Shown: positions 43,993-52,565, numbered from the stretch's first letter. The stretch is 52,652 nt of DNA from UBA11889 sp002313255 (GCA_913045265.1 CAJWQX010000016.1:1-52652), one strand, 5' to 3'. The notes: a model not told the origin generated them from the sequence alone. A program made the numbers and translations.

Positions 43993-44091
43993 AACGCGAG
44001 AACGGGTCCGACTCTCCCGGCGTCACCGAATCAAGGCAGCGACCCCAGGGATGCTCTCTTTGGTTGTTTGGGAACGAGACCCGCCCACCGT

Positions 44092-45336
44092 TTACGCTCG
44101 AGCATGTACTTTTACTGGCATTCGCGTGTAGCCGTTAATGAAGTTGGAAAGTACTCGGGTTGGTTCTTCGAGGGTTTCTATTCGATCAAATCGCTCAAGA
44201 ATCTCTTCCCAGAGCACCTGCAGCTGTAACTCTCCTAGGCGCATACCTAAGCACCGATGGATGCCAAAACCAAACGACATCTGGCTTCGAGCATTGCGTC
44301 GTTCGATATCCAATTGGTTGGGATTGTCGAAGACTTCGGCGTCCCGATTTCCCGAGTAATACCACATCACCACTTTGTCACCTTTCTTGATTGTCTTCCC
44401 ACCTAGCTCTGTATCTTGCATAACGGTGCGTCGCATATGCGCTAATGGCGTCTGCCATCGGATCACTTCGGAAATAGCGTTGGGCAGTAGGTCCGAATTG
44501 TCTTTCAACGTTTCAAGTTGCTCCGGGAACTTATTAAACGCATTGATACTGCCGCTCATGCTATTGCGAGTGGTGTCATTCCCGCCCACGATCAACAACA
44601 TCAGATTCCCAAGGAATTCGTGCGCCGGCTGGTCTTTCGTTGCGGCGTCCTGAGCAAGCATCGTTACAAGATCAAATCCTACCGGACCATCCGCCCTTTC
44701 CTGCTTCAACCTCGTGAAGTACTCGAGACATTCGCCCAACTCTTTGACCCGCTGAGCCTGACTGCCAACTATGGGCGAATCAGCTTCCGCGGTGGTAACG
44801 TCAGACCAACGGGTGAGTTTGTGTCTGTCCTCGAACGGGAAATCGAACAGCGTGGCCAACATTTGTGTCGTCAGTTCAATGGACACCCGATTCACCCAAT
44901 CAAATGGCTCGTCGATGGGCAATTCATCCAGTATGTCTCGGGTGCGCTTACGAATGGTCGTCGCAAAGTTCGCCAAGCTAGGTTGGGTGACAATTTTATT
45001 AACTGCTTTACGCTGGGGAGAGTGGTCAGGTGGGTCCATGGTAATAAACGAACTGACGAAAAAATCCGAGTCCACATCGCCAACGATATCGTCGTCGATC
45101 ATTATTCCGCCCAAGTGAGCGTCTGAAGAAAATGTTTCGTAGTCCTTGTCTACTTGCATGATGTCGCTATAGCGCGTGATGGACCAATACGGCCCGTACG
45201 GACTGTCGTCGCAGTAGTGAACGGGGTCGCGGGAACGCAACATCTCGAGTAAATCTAGGATGCTCCCGTTTAAAAACAGCTTGGGGTCAGCTACGTGGAT
45301 CGAGTGTAGTGAATCTTGGCTCTGTATCTCGCTCAT
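44092..45336 (-). CDS. Cytochrome P450 (bacterial class I type)
   Basis: This 414-residue P450 has the I-helix VGGNDTTRNS, the K-helix EVIRW, and the haem loop FGFGIHRCLGMRLGE with Cys362. The C-helix region reads TMDPPDHSPQRKAV. The ATG is preceded by GAGG five bases upstream. It is soluble and needs separate ferredoxin and reductase, not found here. It differs from the P450 at 13799 (QHLCIG versus IHRCLG), so substrates may differ. It is convergent with the SnoaL-like gene and is followed on the other side by a 486-base spacer. Confidence 0.95.
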   Translation of the reverse strand: MSEIQSQDSLHSIHVADPKLFLNGSILDLLEMLRSRDPVHYCDDSPYGPYWSITRYSDIMQVDKDYETFSSDAHLGGIMIDDDIVGDVDSDFFVSSFITMDPPDHSPQRKAVNKIVTQPSLANFATTIRKRTRDILDELPIDEPFDWVNRVSIELTTQMLATLFDFPFEDRHKLTRWSDVTTAEADSPIVGSQAQRVKELGECLEYFTRLKQERADGPVGFDLVTMLAQDAATKDQPAHEFLGNLMLLIVGGNDTTRNSMSGSINAFNKFPEQLETLKDNSDLLPNAISEVIRWQTPLAHMRRTVMQDTELGGKTIKKGDKVVMWYYSGNRDAEVFDNPNQLDIERRNARSQMSFGFGIHRCLGMRLGELQLQVLWEEILERFDRIETLEEPTRVLSNFINGYTRMPVKVHARA

Positions 45337-45822
45337 TCAATCCTCGATGTCCGGTTCGGATGAGAGATCGTAGCACTGAAAATTTGAGGAGTTAAAGACG
45401 TTACTCACGTTAGACCGCAATTGAGCAATACCTGTCGAGTACATTCCGAAAGCGAGTGGATCTAGCAGCCTCTTGAAATTTTGCGGGTTCACTACCGAGT
45501 TCCAAATTCGATTCGGTGGAATCCTTTCGCAGACATGAATCGAGAACGCCCCGGAGTGAACTTATTTCGATAGGAAGAAAATCTACAATAAACTGATAAC
45601 TCATTAATAATTATATATTTTATTGATAATTGATTCGACGAAATGAGCTTTGTTCAAACTTTTCATATTTATCTCCCGATCGTGTTGTTTAGCTCGAGTG
45701 TGGGTTGAGCGTGCGGATACCAACTGCAAGCGCTCAATGTAGAAAGGTGAGTACTTCACACTCGGTGACACCGGAATTGAATTGGGAATATATTTCTTTC
45801 ATGTATGAAAGGATTTTTTATC
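45337..45822. other. Gene-poor AT-rich spacer upstream of the PHP phosphodiesterase
   Basis: This 486-base divergent spacer is AT-rich in its centre (45580-45670). A 64-residue frame on the minus strand (45410-45604) begins MSYQFIVDFLPIEISS, but has no ribosome binding site and no recognisable family, so I leave it as unsupported. The right part holds the nested inverted repeats listed separately. Both flanking promoters must be here. Confidence 0.55.
45695..45764 (+). promoter_or_regulatory. Foldable leader with nested inverted repeats before the PHP phosphodiesterase
   Basis: CGAGTGTG (45695-45702) pairs with CACACTCG (45757-45764), and inside it TTGAGCG (45705-45711) pairs with CGCTCAA (45731-45737). 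As RNA this gives a 70-base stem-loop with an internal asymmetric loop of 19 bases on the 3' side, 58 bases before the gene start. No T tract follows. I cannot match it to a known riboswitch. It could be a cis-regulatory RNA or two overlapping operators. Confidence 0.4.
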
Positions 45823-47124
45823 ATGAACTCAAATCTGTCTTGCAGACGACTCCAACACAACGAGTTACTCGAAGTGCGCGAAACACAAATATCTGATCCC
45901 TCGACCGATGTTTGCAAACGCGTCAATTTCGCCTCGCTTATTCCCCTATCGGCCTTGCCGCTGTTACTGATTGCGTCTGAATTGATCTATGCGCACGGGG
46001 TTGCCCAGTTACCCAATGACGCTGGCACGCGCGCCATTGAATTTCCTGATACCGAGCGATACGTAACCCTGTCGGTGGATCTTCATACGCATAGCGTCTT
46101 TTCCGACGGCCATGTTTGGCCAAAAATTCGCGTTGCTGAAGCCCTGCGGGACGGTCTTGATGCACTAGCCATCACCGAACACCTGGAGTACCAGCCGCAT
46201 CGGGGAGACATTCCGCACCCAGATCGTAATCGCGCGTACGAAGACGCTAAGGCGGCCGCACAGGATTCAGAGTTGATTGTTATCCGCGGCAGTGAAATTA
46301 CGCGAAACGCACCTGCCGGCCACATCAATGCAGTGTTCCTCAACGACGCGAATAAGCTACTTAAAGTCGATAACATGCCCGCCGACCCTGGCGATGTCAC
46401 CGCATACTACGCGGCCGCCAGCGAGTGGCCCGCGCAAATGGCCGTCGAAGCTGCAAATGCGCAGCAAGGTTTCCTGTTCTGGAATCACCCATGGTGGACA
46501 CGACAGCAACGCGACGGTATTACCCGAATCAACGCTTTTCATGCAGCCAACGCACAAAACGGCTTGTTACACGGTATAGAAATAGCCAATGGCAGTACCT
46601 ATTCCGAGGAAGCATTCCAGGTCGCGCTCGAACACGATCTCGCACTCATCGGAGTTTCAGACGTGCACGATCTCATCGATTGGGACTACGAGCCGCATAA
46701 TGGTGGACATCGTCCGGTCACTCTGGTCTTCGCCGAGGAGAAAAGTGCGGAGGCTATCAAACAAGCGCTATTCGCTCGTCGTACGGTGGTGTGGTTCCGC
46801 AATCTTTTGATTGGACGTAAGGAACAATTAATACCGTTGCTTGAGGCAAGCCTGACCGCGTCGAATCTGAGCTATCGGCCGCAAACCTCAGTAGCCGAAG
46901 TCACATTAACGAATGTCTCCGATGCCGAATTCGAACTTCGATATGCCGGAGACTATACATTCATGTTTAGCGCCGATCGCATTCGAATACCTGCACACGA
47001 GTCCATCAAGTTAGTAGTCAAACCGGGAGAAACCCTCGATAGCTTGAGCTTAGTCTTTGTCGTTGAAAACGCACTCATTGCGCCCGGCGAACACCCTGGT
47101 ATTACCTTGCGCGTATCCGATTAA
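45823..47124 (+). CDS. PHP-domain phosphodiesterase (Sb-PDE-like)
   Basis: This 433-residue protein has a PHP-type metal-dependent phosphoesterase domain. The first metal motif is DLHTHSVFSDGHVWP (His88, His90), followed by LAITEHLEYQPHRGD, VIRGSEITR and GHINAVFL, then a C-terminal beta domain (VAEVTLTNVSDAEFELRY). It resembles Sb-PDE family bacterial phosphodiesterases, which cleave diesters such as those from organophosphates. A hydrophobic stretch at 36-58 suggests export. ATG 45823 has AAAGGA nine bases upstream; the earlier ATG 45805 is less likely because that site overlaps it. It stands alone behind a structured leader. Natural substrate unknown. Confidence 0.8.
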   Translation: MNSNLSCRRLQHNELLEVRETQISDPSTDVCKRVNFASLIPLSALPLLLIASELIYAHGVAQLPNDAGTRAIEFPDTERYVTLSVDLHTHSVFSDGHVWPKIRVAEALRDGLDALAITEHLEYQPHRGDIPHPDRNRAYEDAKAAAQDSELIVIRGSEITRNAPAGHINAVFLNDANKLLKVDNMPADPGDVTAYYAAASEWPAQMAVEAANAQQGFLFWNHPWWTRQQRDGITRINAFHAANAQNGLLHGIEIANGSTYSEEAFQVALEHDLALIGVSDVHDLIDWDYEPHNGGHRPVTLVFAEEKSAEAIKQALFARRTVVWFRNLLIGRKEQLIPLLEASLTASNLSYRPQTSVAEVTLTNVSDAEFELRYAGDYTFMFSADRIRIPAHESIKLVVKPGETLDSLSLVFVVENALIAPGEHPGITLRVSD

Positions 47125-47225
47125 CGTGATTCGGTGAAATGATTAAGAAGGCTCTCTTCAATCAACGGGGTCGGGATAGCGCGAGGTATTGGTGTGGCGA
47201 GGGTCCGAAAAAGATGATGTTCTCG

Positions 47226-48848
47226 TTAGTTTGACCAGATTATGGTCTCGTAGGCGGTATCCGGCAGTTTGTCGATCGTGTAGTCAACTGCAATGGGCGA
47301 TTCTATCAATGTAGGCCACAACGGTTCGGCCATCTGACTGTCTAACTCATACAGGATCGCGCGCAGGGTTTTGAGCTTTTTCGAGTGTTCTTCGCCCAGG
47401 CTCAGGTTGACCTGCTCGGTGGGATCTTGGTTTAAATTAAAGAGCCAGGTTTTGTCGTTCTGCTCCTGCAACTGAAGTTTCCAACCATCTTGCAACAGGA
47501 CTTTGTAGCCCCCGGTTCGCCAGAAAAGAGGCCTGCTAAGAGGTGGCTGCGGATTCTGCAATGCGTACTCGAGAACGTTGACCCCATCGATGATCCGGTC
47601 TTGCGGTAGCTTTACGCCTGCCGCTGCAAGTGCAGTGGAAAAGATATCGACGTGCGCGACCGCTGAATCGTACCGACCCCCGGCGGGGATCTTCGCCGGC
47701 CAACGAATAAAGTAGGGGGTATGAATACCGCCCTCGAAAAACGTGATCTTCCAACCACGGTAGGGTTTGTTCAGATCAGGTAGACCGACATAACTGGCTC
47801 CGCCGTTGTCGCTGGTGAAAATAACGACCGTGTTATCGGAAAGGCCATGGCTCTCAAGTGCCTCTAGCACGTCCCCAATACCGCGGTCCAACCCACGAAT
47901 CATGGCGGCATAGGTCCGCTCGGTATGATCGGCGATGTGATGGAGCGCATCATAATCGTCCTTTTCTGCCTGCAACGGTGTGTGGGGGGCGTTGTAGGCG
48001 AGATAGAGAAAGAATGGTCGATTACGATTGGCCTCGATGACACGAACGGCCTGACGGCTAAGGTAATCCGTCATGTGGGAATCTGGTTTGAAACGATCAC
48101 CGTCGTTGAATCTCACGCCATACTTCAGATTAGCCCACAGAAACTTATCGATGGGATCGAAGTCCTGCTTCGAGTTGACTACCTGAGAATCACCTTCCTC
48201 CATGAACATTGCAGCGCCGGGCAGGAAGCCAAGAAATTCATCGAATCCCTGTTCGTTTGGCGTCATGCCTTTGCCCCCACCCAAGTGCCATTTACCCAGT
48301 GCGACCGAGTGATAGCCCCTCTGGTCTAGCATTTCGGGCAACGTAAGCTCTGAGCCCGGTAGCCCTAGCTCATTTGACGGCGGGTAGTCCACGGCATTTT
48401 CAGCGATGTAACCCTCACCTGCGACCAGCTGGGCGAATTGAGGCGGCGCTGGAGTGAATTCGAACCCCACTCGAGTCGCGAATCGTCCCGTCAGAAGTGC
48501 TGCGCGCGAGGGTGCGCAGGTACCATTGCCCGTATAACCGTTGGTGAAATGAAGGCCTTCGTTGGCGATCGAGTTGATGCTCGGCGTAGGCACGCTACCC
48601 CCAGCGATTCCGCCCCGGTAAAACGTGATGTCGTTGAATCCGAGATCGTCTGCCACAATCAGCACGATGTTTGGCGGTCGGGAGTCTCCCGATGATTCCG
48701 CGGGCCCCTTTTGCCATGTAACTGGCTGGTTCTCACCGATTGGATCGGCAATAGCAGAAATAATACCCGGAACGTAATACCAGTACTGGGAGAAAAGATA
48801 GCCGCCGATTGCAGCGACAATGGCAAGTCCGATCAGAAAGTTTCTCAT
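47226..48848 (-). CDS. Arylsulfatase (formylglycine sulfatase, type I)
   Basis: This 540-residue sulfatase removes sulfate from an ester using formylglycine. The signature Cys111 lies in TCAPSRAALLTGR, the Cys-type motif that needs FGE or an anaerobic maturase, neither visible here. NIVLIVADDLGFND provides metal-binding Asp residues, and TSDNGGASY the second metal cluster. An N-terminal signal or membrane anchor (LIGLAIVAAIGGYLFSQYWYY) puts it in the periplasm. ATG 48848 has AAGG six bases upstream. It lies convergent with the phosphodiesterase; both attack anionic esters. The sulfated substrate could be a marine polysaccharide or a small ester and cannot be decided. Confidence 0.93.
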   Translation of the reverse strand: MRNFLIGLAIVAAIGGYLFSQYWYYVPGIISAIADPIGENQPVTWQKGPAESSGDSRPPNIVLIVADDLGFNDITFYRGGIAGGSVPTPSINSIANEGLHFTNGYTGNGTCAPSRAALLTGRFATRVGFEFTPAPPQFAQLVAGEGYIAENAVDYPPSNELGLPGSELTLPEMLDQRGYHSVALGKWHLGGGKGMTPNEQGFDEFLGFLPGAAMFMEEGDSQVVNSKQDFDPIDKFLWANLKYGVRFNDGDRFKPDSHMTDYLSRQAVRVIEANRNRPFFLYLAYNAPHTPLQAEKDDYDALHHIADHTERTYAAMIRGLDRGIGDVLEALESHGLSDNTVVIFTSDNGGASYVGLPDLNKPYRGWKITFFEGGIHTPYFIRWPAKIPAGGRYDSAVAHVDIFSTALAAAGVKLPQDRIIDGVNVLEYALQNPQPPLSRPLFWRTGGYKVLLQDGWKLQLQEQNDKTWLFNLNQDPTEQVNLSLGEEHSKKLKTLRAILYELDSQMAEPLWPTLIESPIAVDYTIDKLPDTAYETIIWSN

Positions 48849-49534
48849 GCGCTACCTTTGGAATTGTGTCCTGCGATTTAGATCGATGATGCCCTTACGA
48901 CTTGACGGGGGCACCCGCGATGTCCTGGTCCGTTGCGACGCTCGGATCATACTGCAAAGAGGCCAGAACCCAGCCTGCAACTTGCATGTATGACTAAAGA
49001 CGACGTCGTCTTGTCTAAGATGGTGAGGATAAGGCTGTATCGAGCCAAGAAAATAAACGCCTTTGCGCCAAAACTTCCTCAGCCTTCACCCTTAATCCAT
49101 CCTTTTTCATTGCTCCTCCATCGAATGAGAGTTCAATTGGTCCGTCATCATTGGGTCTATTAGGAGGATCACGTCCCTGTTGGTACAGCAAGTTTTATGC
49201 AACGAAACTTTCCCACGCCACCTCAAGAATTCCAGTGACCCTGCCAGCTGTTTTTCAAAGTGGCTAACCTGTGTAGGGGCGATGTCTGCCGAACTCGCCC
49301 TCTACCAACCCTGTTTGCATCTGCCCTCGGTCAGCAACAGTTCATCTAGGAAATCCGGGAGGGCAATGGATAAATTTCTCGGTCAAAGATCGTGTGCACA
49401 AGAAATTCGCCGTATACCCTTCGCTTCTTTACCAACCGCAATCAACTTGGTCGTCCGTTTCATCCTCGACGGCTTCCATAGCAGCGGCGCAGTGTTGTCC
49501 ACCGGCGCTTCGCCGATAACCGTCGAGAGCGAGG
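48849..49534. other. Gene-poor 686-bp region
   Basis: I see no convincing gene in this stretch. Plus-strand frames of 76 residues (48933-49163) and 127 residues (49180-49563) are open, and the second has AGGAGG twelve bases before its TTG, but neither resembles a protein and the second ends inside the methyltransferase gene antisense. Minus-strand frames are broken by stops every 30-60 codons. It may be a decayed gene or a spacer. A 16-base perfect palindrome at 48997-49012 is the only sharp feature. Confidence 0.5.
48997..49012. repeat. 16-bp perfect palindrome
   Basis: AAGACGACGTCGTCTT is perfectly self-complementary without a loop. It lies 149 bases upstream of the arylsulfatase start in a non-coding region, so a dimeric-protein operator is possible. 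It shares the AAGA...TCTT ends with the palindrome at 22315-22330 but the centres differ, so a common regulator is not supported. Confidence 0.35.
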
Positions 49535-50167
49535 TCACCCCGCGGGGCGCCACAGTGCGTTAACCCATGGCTCCGGATTCCCATGGAGAGGATCGGTTCT
49601 CCAGATTCGCAAAACGTCCATCCCAACCCTTCCGGCGAGCAACGACCCAAGCGATGCCTCGGTAAAGTCGGTGAACCGACGATTCCCTCTCATGACCTCC
49701 CCCGCTCCCTCTTTAAAGCACATGAATCCGACACCCGTCGGACGCAGCGCACGGACACACCGACCAAGCACGTCGTCAAATTCTGCAATGGACACATGCA
49801 GTAACGAGGCGCAGCACCATAGACCATCGAACATTTGCTCGTACTGCATATCTTGGAAACGACCGACCTCTACAACCTGTCCCGTATGAAGAGAGGCCGA
49901 TTCGGCCATTGTCTTGGACGCGTCGAAAGCGGTGACGGTATACCCCAATTCGAGAAAGGCCTTCGTGTCCCTCCCCGAACCACAGCCAGCGTCCAGAATC
50001 CTCCCAGCCTCCGGTACATACTTAAGGAACGGCGTATAAAGCAACTGCATATCAACCTTGATCGTACGTTCAATAAATGAGTCCATATTCTGATCGTAGT
50101 ACGCGACATTACGATCGTTGGAGAACTGCGTCTTAGTGACCATTGTCGTTTGAGCAGCGTCGGGCAA
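49535..50167 (-). CDS. SAM-dependent methyltransferase (class I)
   Basis: This 210-residue methyltransferase has ILDAGCGSGRDTKAFLELGY as motif I, the GxGxG loop, then VTAFDASKTMAE (acidic ribose-binding Asp), LWCCASLLHVS and VLGRCVRALRPTGVG (motifs II-IV). It resembles Tam/SmtA-like small-molecule methyltransferases; the acceptor is unknown. Start TTG 50167 has AAGGG six bases upstream; ATG 50143 is shorter without such a site. The middle has an unusual run of two Cys (WCCA). It is followed on the same strand only by the gene-poor region, and preceded by the DUF3303-like gene across 154 bases. Confidence 0.85.
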   Translation of the reverse strand: MPDAAQTTMVTKTQFSNDRNVAYYDQNMDSFIERTIKVDMQLLYTPFLKYVPEAGRILDAGCGSGRDTKAFLELGYTVTAFDASKTMAESASLHTGQVVEVGRFQDMQYEQMFDGLWCCASLLHVSIAEFDDVLGRCVRALRPTGVGFMCFKEGAGEVMRGNRRFTDFTEASLGSLLAGRVGMDVLRIWRTDPLHGNPEPWVNALWRPAG

Positions 50168-50321
50168 TCAGAGCCCTTCGATTTTTTTCTAGCGTCGGCA
50201 GAGAATTTCCATTACTACGGACCAGACTACGAAATGACCCGAATGAGTAAATATTGCATACCACTGATTCGTGCACCGTTTGCCCTCCCAATGTGGCCTC
50301 CTATACCGCCACCACAAATAG

Positions 50322-50585
50322 TTAGCCGATCACTTCCGCTATACCAGCGTCATCAACGACAGGGACAATTTCAAAGGAGATCGAATGCGTCCACTCTTGC
50401 ATCCACTTACCGATGGCGATCGGGTCGTCAGATTCCGCGAGGATAAATCCTGTTAAACCTTCAATGGCGTGATAGCGCCCTATCAAGGTGACCCCCTCAC
50501 CGGGCAGACCTCCCGTCTCTTTAAATTGAGCTTGAATCTCATTTCGGCTTTCTGGGGCGAACTCGTAGCTAATGTGAAACTTCAT
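50322..50585 (-). CDS. DUF3303-like small protein
   Basis: This 87-residue protein starts KFHISYEFAPESRNEIQAQF and has GVTLIGRYHAIEGLTGFILAES and WMQEWTHSISFEIVPVVDD, the pattern of the DUF3303 family, a small alpha-beta barrel related to ABM and YCII-type proteins. Such proteins are often dimeric and have no proven function. ATG 50585 is used; a frame start at 50615 would add ten basic residues. It is about one third of the length of the ABM-like protein at 35587. No operon partner is certain. Confidence 0.65.
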   Translation of the reverse strand: MKFHISYEFAPESRNEIQAQFKETGGLPGEGVTLIGRYHAIEGLTGFILAESDDPIAIGKWMQEWTHSISFEIVPVVDDAGIAEVIG

Positions 50586-50773
50586 TAATGCTTGCTTCTT
50601 CAGCTTAGAAAGCATCGATGCTGGCGCAATGGCGTGTATTTGTATACGACCTGTCGTCGAGAAAACGCTTGATTGGAATTATAAATTTCTACTGCAGGAT
50701 AGGCCGTTTCGAAGAGTCCTCTCCTGACGGGGTCTCTCCGTTTCTCTCTTCGGGCCCGCGCTGGCGAAAAGTC

Positions 50774-50971
50774 TTAACGTGTGAACCCATCGGTGAATCC
50801 CGGGGCGACAATCAGATCCCGCGCGTCGAATACGCGTTTCGCGTCGGACTCGGACACCGTCCCAATCTGCGCAATTCGCCCCCCGGCAATCGCCACGTCG
50901 CCCGTGAAGCGCCGGGTGCGCTGACCGTCGATGACGGTTCCACCCTTGAGGAGCAAATCAAAGACGGGCAT
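50774..50971 (-). pseudogene. N-terminal remnant of an amidohydrolase-3 / D-aminoacylase-like gene
   Basis: The frame begins MPVFDLLLKGGTVIDGQR and continues FTGDVAIAGGRIAQIGTVS and LIVAPGFTDG, which is the N-terminal beta-sandwich of N-acyl-D-amino-acid deacylases and related amidohydrolase-3 enzymes. The intact enzyme would then read HTHYD and run for about 500 residues. Here it stops at 50774-50776 after FTR, just where the metal-binding HxH should begin. Nothing downstream continues it. It is a 65-residue remnant, so the catalytic barrel has been lost. The ATG at 50971 has a purine-rich AAGGATTCC upstream. Confidence 0.7.
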
Positions 50972-51095
50972 GGAATCCTTCCTTGGCATGAGCGCAATAC
51001 GCAATATAACAACATGCCGGGCATGTGTTTTCGAAATCCATCGGGCGGAATACCCTCTAGTCGATCAAGCCATCGAACAAAGTTATAGTCGATGT

Positions 51096-51134
51096 GCCGC
51101 TACACGGAAGGAGCGGTAGCGGCGGGTTCCGTGT
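51096..51134 (+). promoter_or_regulatory. Switch-like leader RNA before the SnoaL-CmcJ operon
   Basis: GCCGCTAC (51096-51103) pairs with GTAGCGGC (51116-51123), a perfect 8-bp stem with a 12-base loop. The loop begins ACGGAA, and ACACGGAA (51102-51109) is also complementary to TTCCGTGT (51127-51134). The two stems share bases 51102-51103, so they compete, or the loop part alone could form a tight pseudoknot. The element ends 51 bases before the SnoaL ATG. It is a riboswitch-like arrangement, but no family is recognised. Confidence 0.45.
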
Positions 51135-51185
51135 GGTCTTGCCATGGATTTGAGGAGCGGAAATTGATCAAACCAGGATTTTTCT

Positions 51186-51653
51186 ATGGATATAGCCGAA
51201 CGTCTGGAGCGTATGGAAAGTACCGAACAGATACGCAATCTGAAAGCGTTGTATTGCGACCTGTGCGATGAAGGTTACGATGCGGACGCACTGTGCGAGC
51301 TCTTCACGGAAGACGGTGTATGGGATGGCGGTCGGTTAGGTCTTTTCGAAGGTCGAGAACGCATGCATCGGTTTTTTAGCAATATGCCGAACGTCATGTC
51401 CTTCGCTATTCACCATGTGACAAATTCTGCAATTGAGCTCAGCGATGACGGGCAGTCCGCTGAGGCTCGATGGTATCTCATACAGATGGCAACGCAGAAA
51501 ACCGAAAATAAGGCGGTCTGGTTGGCAGGTCGCTATGTCGACCAACTCGTCCTCCAAGAAGGCGCTTGGAAATTTCGTCACATTTCTCTTACCGCGCGCT
51601 TCTACTCCCCGTACGATCAGGGCTGGGCGGAAACACCTTTTTTGGAAGTATGA
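51186..51653 (+). CDS. SnoaL-like (NTF2 fold) protein
   Basis: This 155-residue protein starts DIAERLERMESTEQIRNLKA, then has YDADALCELFTEDGVWDGG, the typical SnoaL_4-type pocket entry, and AGRYVDQLVLQEGAWKFRHIS on the sheet. Proteins of this group are ring-hydroxylating-dioxygenase small-subunit-like, dehydratases or binders without known activity. ATG 51186 has AGGA seven bases upstream. Its stop overlaps the next ATG by four bases (ATGA), so it is coupled to the CmcJ-like gene. A foldable leader lies just upstream. It is related in fold, not closely in sequence, to the SnoaL-like protein at 43618-43992. Confidence 0.83.
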   Translation: MDIAERLERMESTEQIRNLKALYCDLCDEGYDADALCELFTEDGVWDGGRLGLFEGRERMHRFFSNMPNVMSFAIHHVTNSAIELSDDGQSAEARWYLIQMATQKTENKAVWLAGRYVDQLVLQEGAWKFRHISLTARFYSPYDQGWAETPFLEV

Positions 51654-52528
51654 CCGTGAGTCAAATGGGTCAGGTTACTAGCAAAATCCAATATTTCCCG
51701 TTCGACGGCGGGGACATTACGACCCATCCGCCGAGGCACTATGACATGCGGATCCCAGCATCGATAGGAGCCGGGGGCTCGATTACAGAGACCGTCATCG
51801 AAGATGCTAGACAAGCTCGCGATACCGGGCTTGAGACGAGCGGTTTTGAGTTAATTCAACGACCTACGTCGGTATCCAATTTCTTGGATAACGAAGAAGT
51901 CATGCGCGTCTATTACGAGGAATGTAAGGCATTGGCAAAGGAGTTAACGGGGGCGTCCGTCGCCTTTACCTACGACCACCTAATTCGTGAGCCTGGACGG
52001 CAAATTTCCGGGGGTGGTACCGACGGTCAATCGTCTGTGACGGGGACAGAAGCTGGCGGCGGCTATATAGGGACCGCGCACATGGACTATACGGACAATA
52101 CGACGTGGTCAAATTATCTGGCCTTGCATAAAGAGCAGCCTCCGGAATCACCGGTAAGGACCATTTCGCTCAATTTTTGGCGGGGCCTGAGCCCGCTCGT
52201 GGACGATTACCCACTTGCCGTTTGCGACGCACGTAGCGTCAAAGAGATCGACCTGTTTGAGACCGTCGTATACGGTTATGGCGCAAGCAACTATAGCTGG
52301 CACGACATCGGCATTGAGACCTTCAGTGTCAAATTTTCCGAAGATCAGCGATGGTTCTATTACCCGCTCATGAGGCCCGATGAGGTGCTTGTATTTAAGG
52401 CCTACGATTCGGCCGGAGTCGTAGGTAACACTTGTCCTCATAGCGCTTTCTCTAATCCCTCAGCGGATCCCGGTTCGCCTGCCAGGCGCAGTATCGAATT
52501 ACGAGTTCTTTGTTTCATTACGACTTGA
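51650..52528 (+). CDS. CmcJ/NvfI/AsaB-like putative oxygenase
   Basis: This 292-residue protein resembles the CmcJ/NvfI/AsaB family, Fe(II)/2-oxoglutarate-type oxygenases first seen in antibiotic and fungal product pathways. Recognisable parts are GTAHMDYTDNTTW, where H and D form the HxD iron motif, then RTISLNFWRGLSPLVDDYPLAVCDARSV and the later SWHDIGIETF and YYPLMRPDEVLVFKAYDS. Near the end HSAF gives the distal His. ATG 51650 overlaps the SnoaL stop; the upstream frame to 51566 lies inside the SnoaL gene and is not used. Member enzymes hydroxylate or desaturate natural products. Its partner here is a SnoaL-like protein, an unusual pairing to my knowledge. Confidence 0.78.
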   Translation: MTVSQMGQVTSKIQYFPFDGGDITTHPPRHYDMRIPASIGAGGSITETVIEDARQARDTGLETSGFELIQRPTSVSNFLDNEEVMRVYYEECKALAKELTGASVAFTYDHLIREPGRQISGGGTDGQSSVTGTEAGGGYIGTAHMDYTDNTTWSNYLALHKEQPPESPVRTISLNFWRGLSPLVDDYPLAVCDARSVKEIDLFETVVYGYGASNYSWHDIGIETFSVKFSEDQRWFYYPLMRPDEVLVFKAYDSAGVVGNTCPHSAFSNPSADPGSPARRSIELRVLCFITT

Positions 52529-52543
52529 ACCTCTTCCGCTTTC

Positions 52544-52565
52544 GCCGCCGATGCTGAGAGGCGGC
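52544..52565 (+). terminator. GC hairpin after the CmcJ-like gene
   Basis: GCCGCC (52544-52549) pairs with GGCGGC (52560-52565) around a 10-base loop, 15 bases after the stop. There is no following T tract, so a Rho-independent terminator is only possible, not shown. Confidence 0.3.

Noticed and set aside
44518..45126. 202-residue plus-strand ORF
   Set aside because: It is antisense inside the second P450, whose motifs are complete.
45410..45604. 64-residue minus-strand ORF
   Set aside because: No ribosome binding site and no recognisable family in an AT-rich spacer; left as unsupported.
49180..49563. 127-residue plus-strand ORF with AGGAGG upstream
   Set aside because: The spacing of twelve bases to TTG is long, the sequence resembles no protein, and it ends antisense in the methyltransferase gene.
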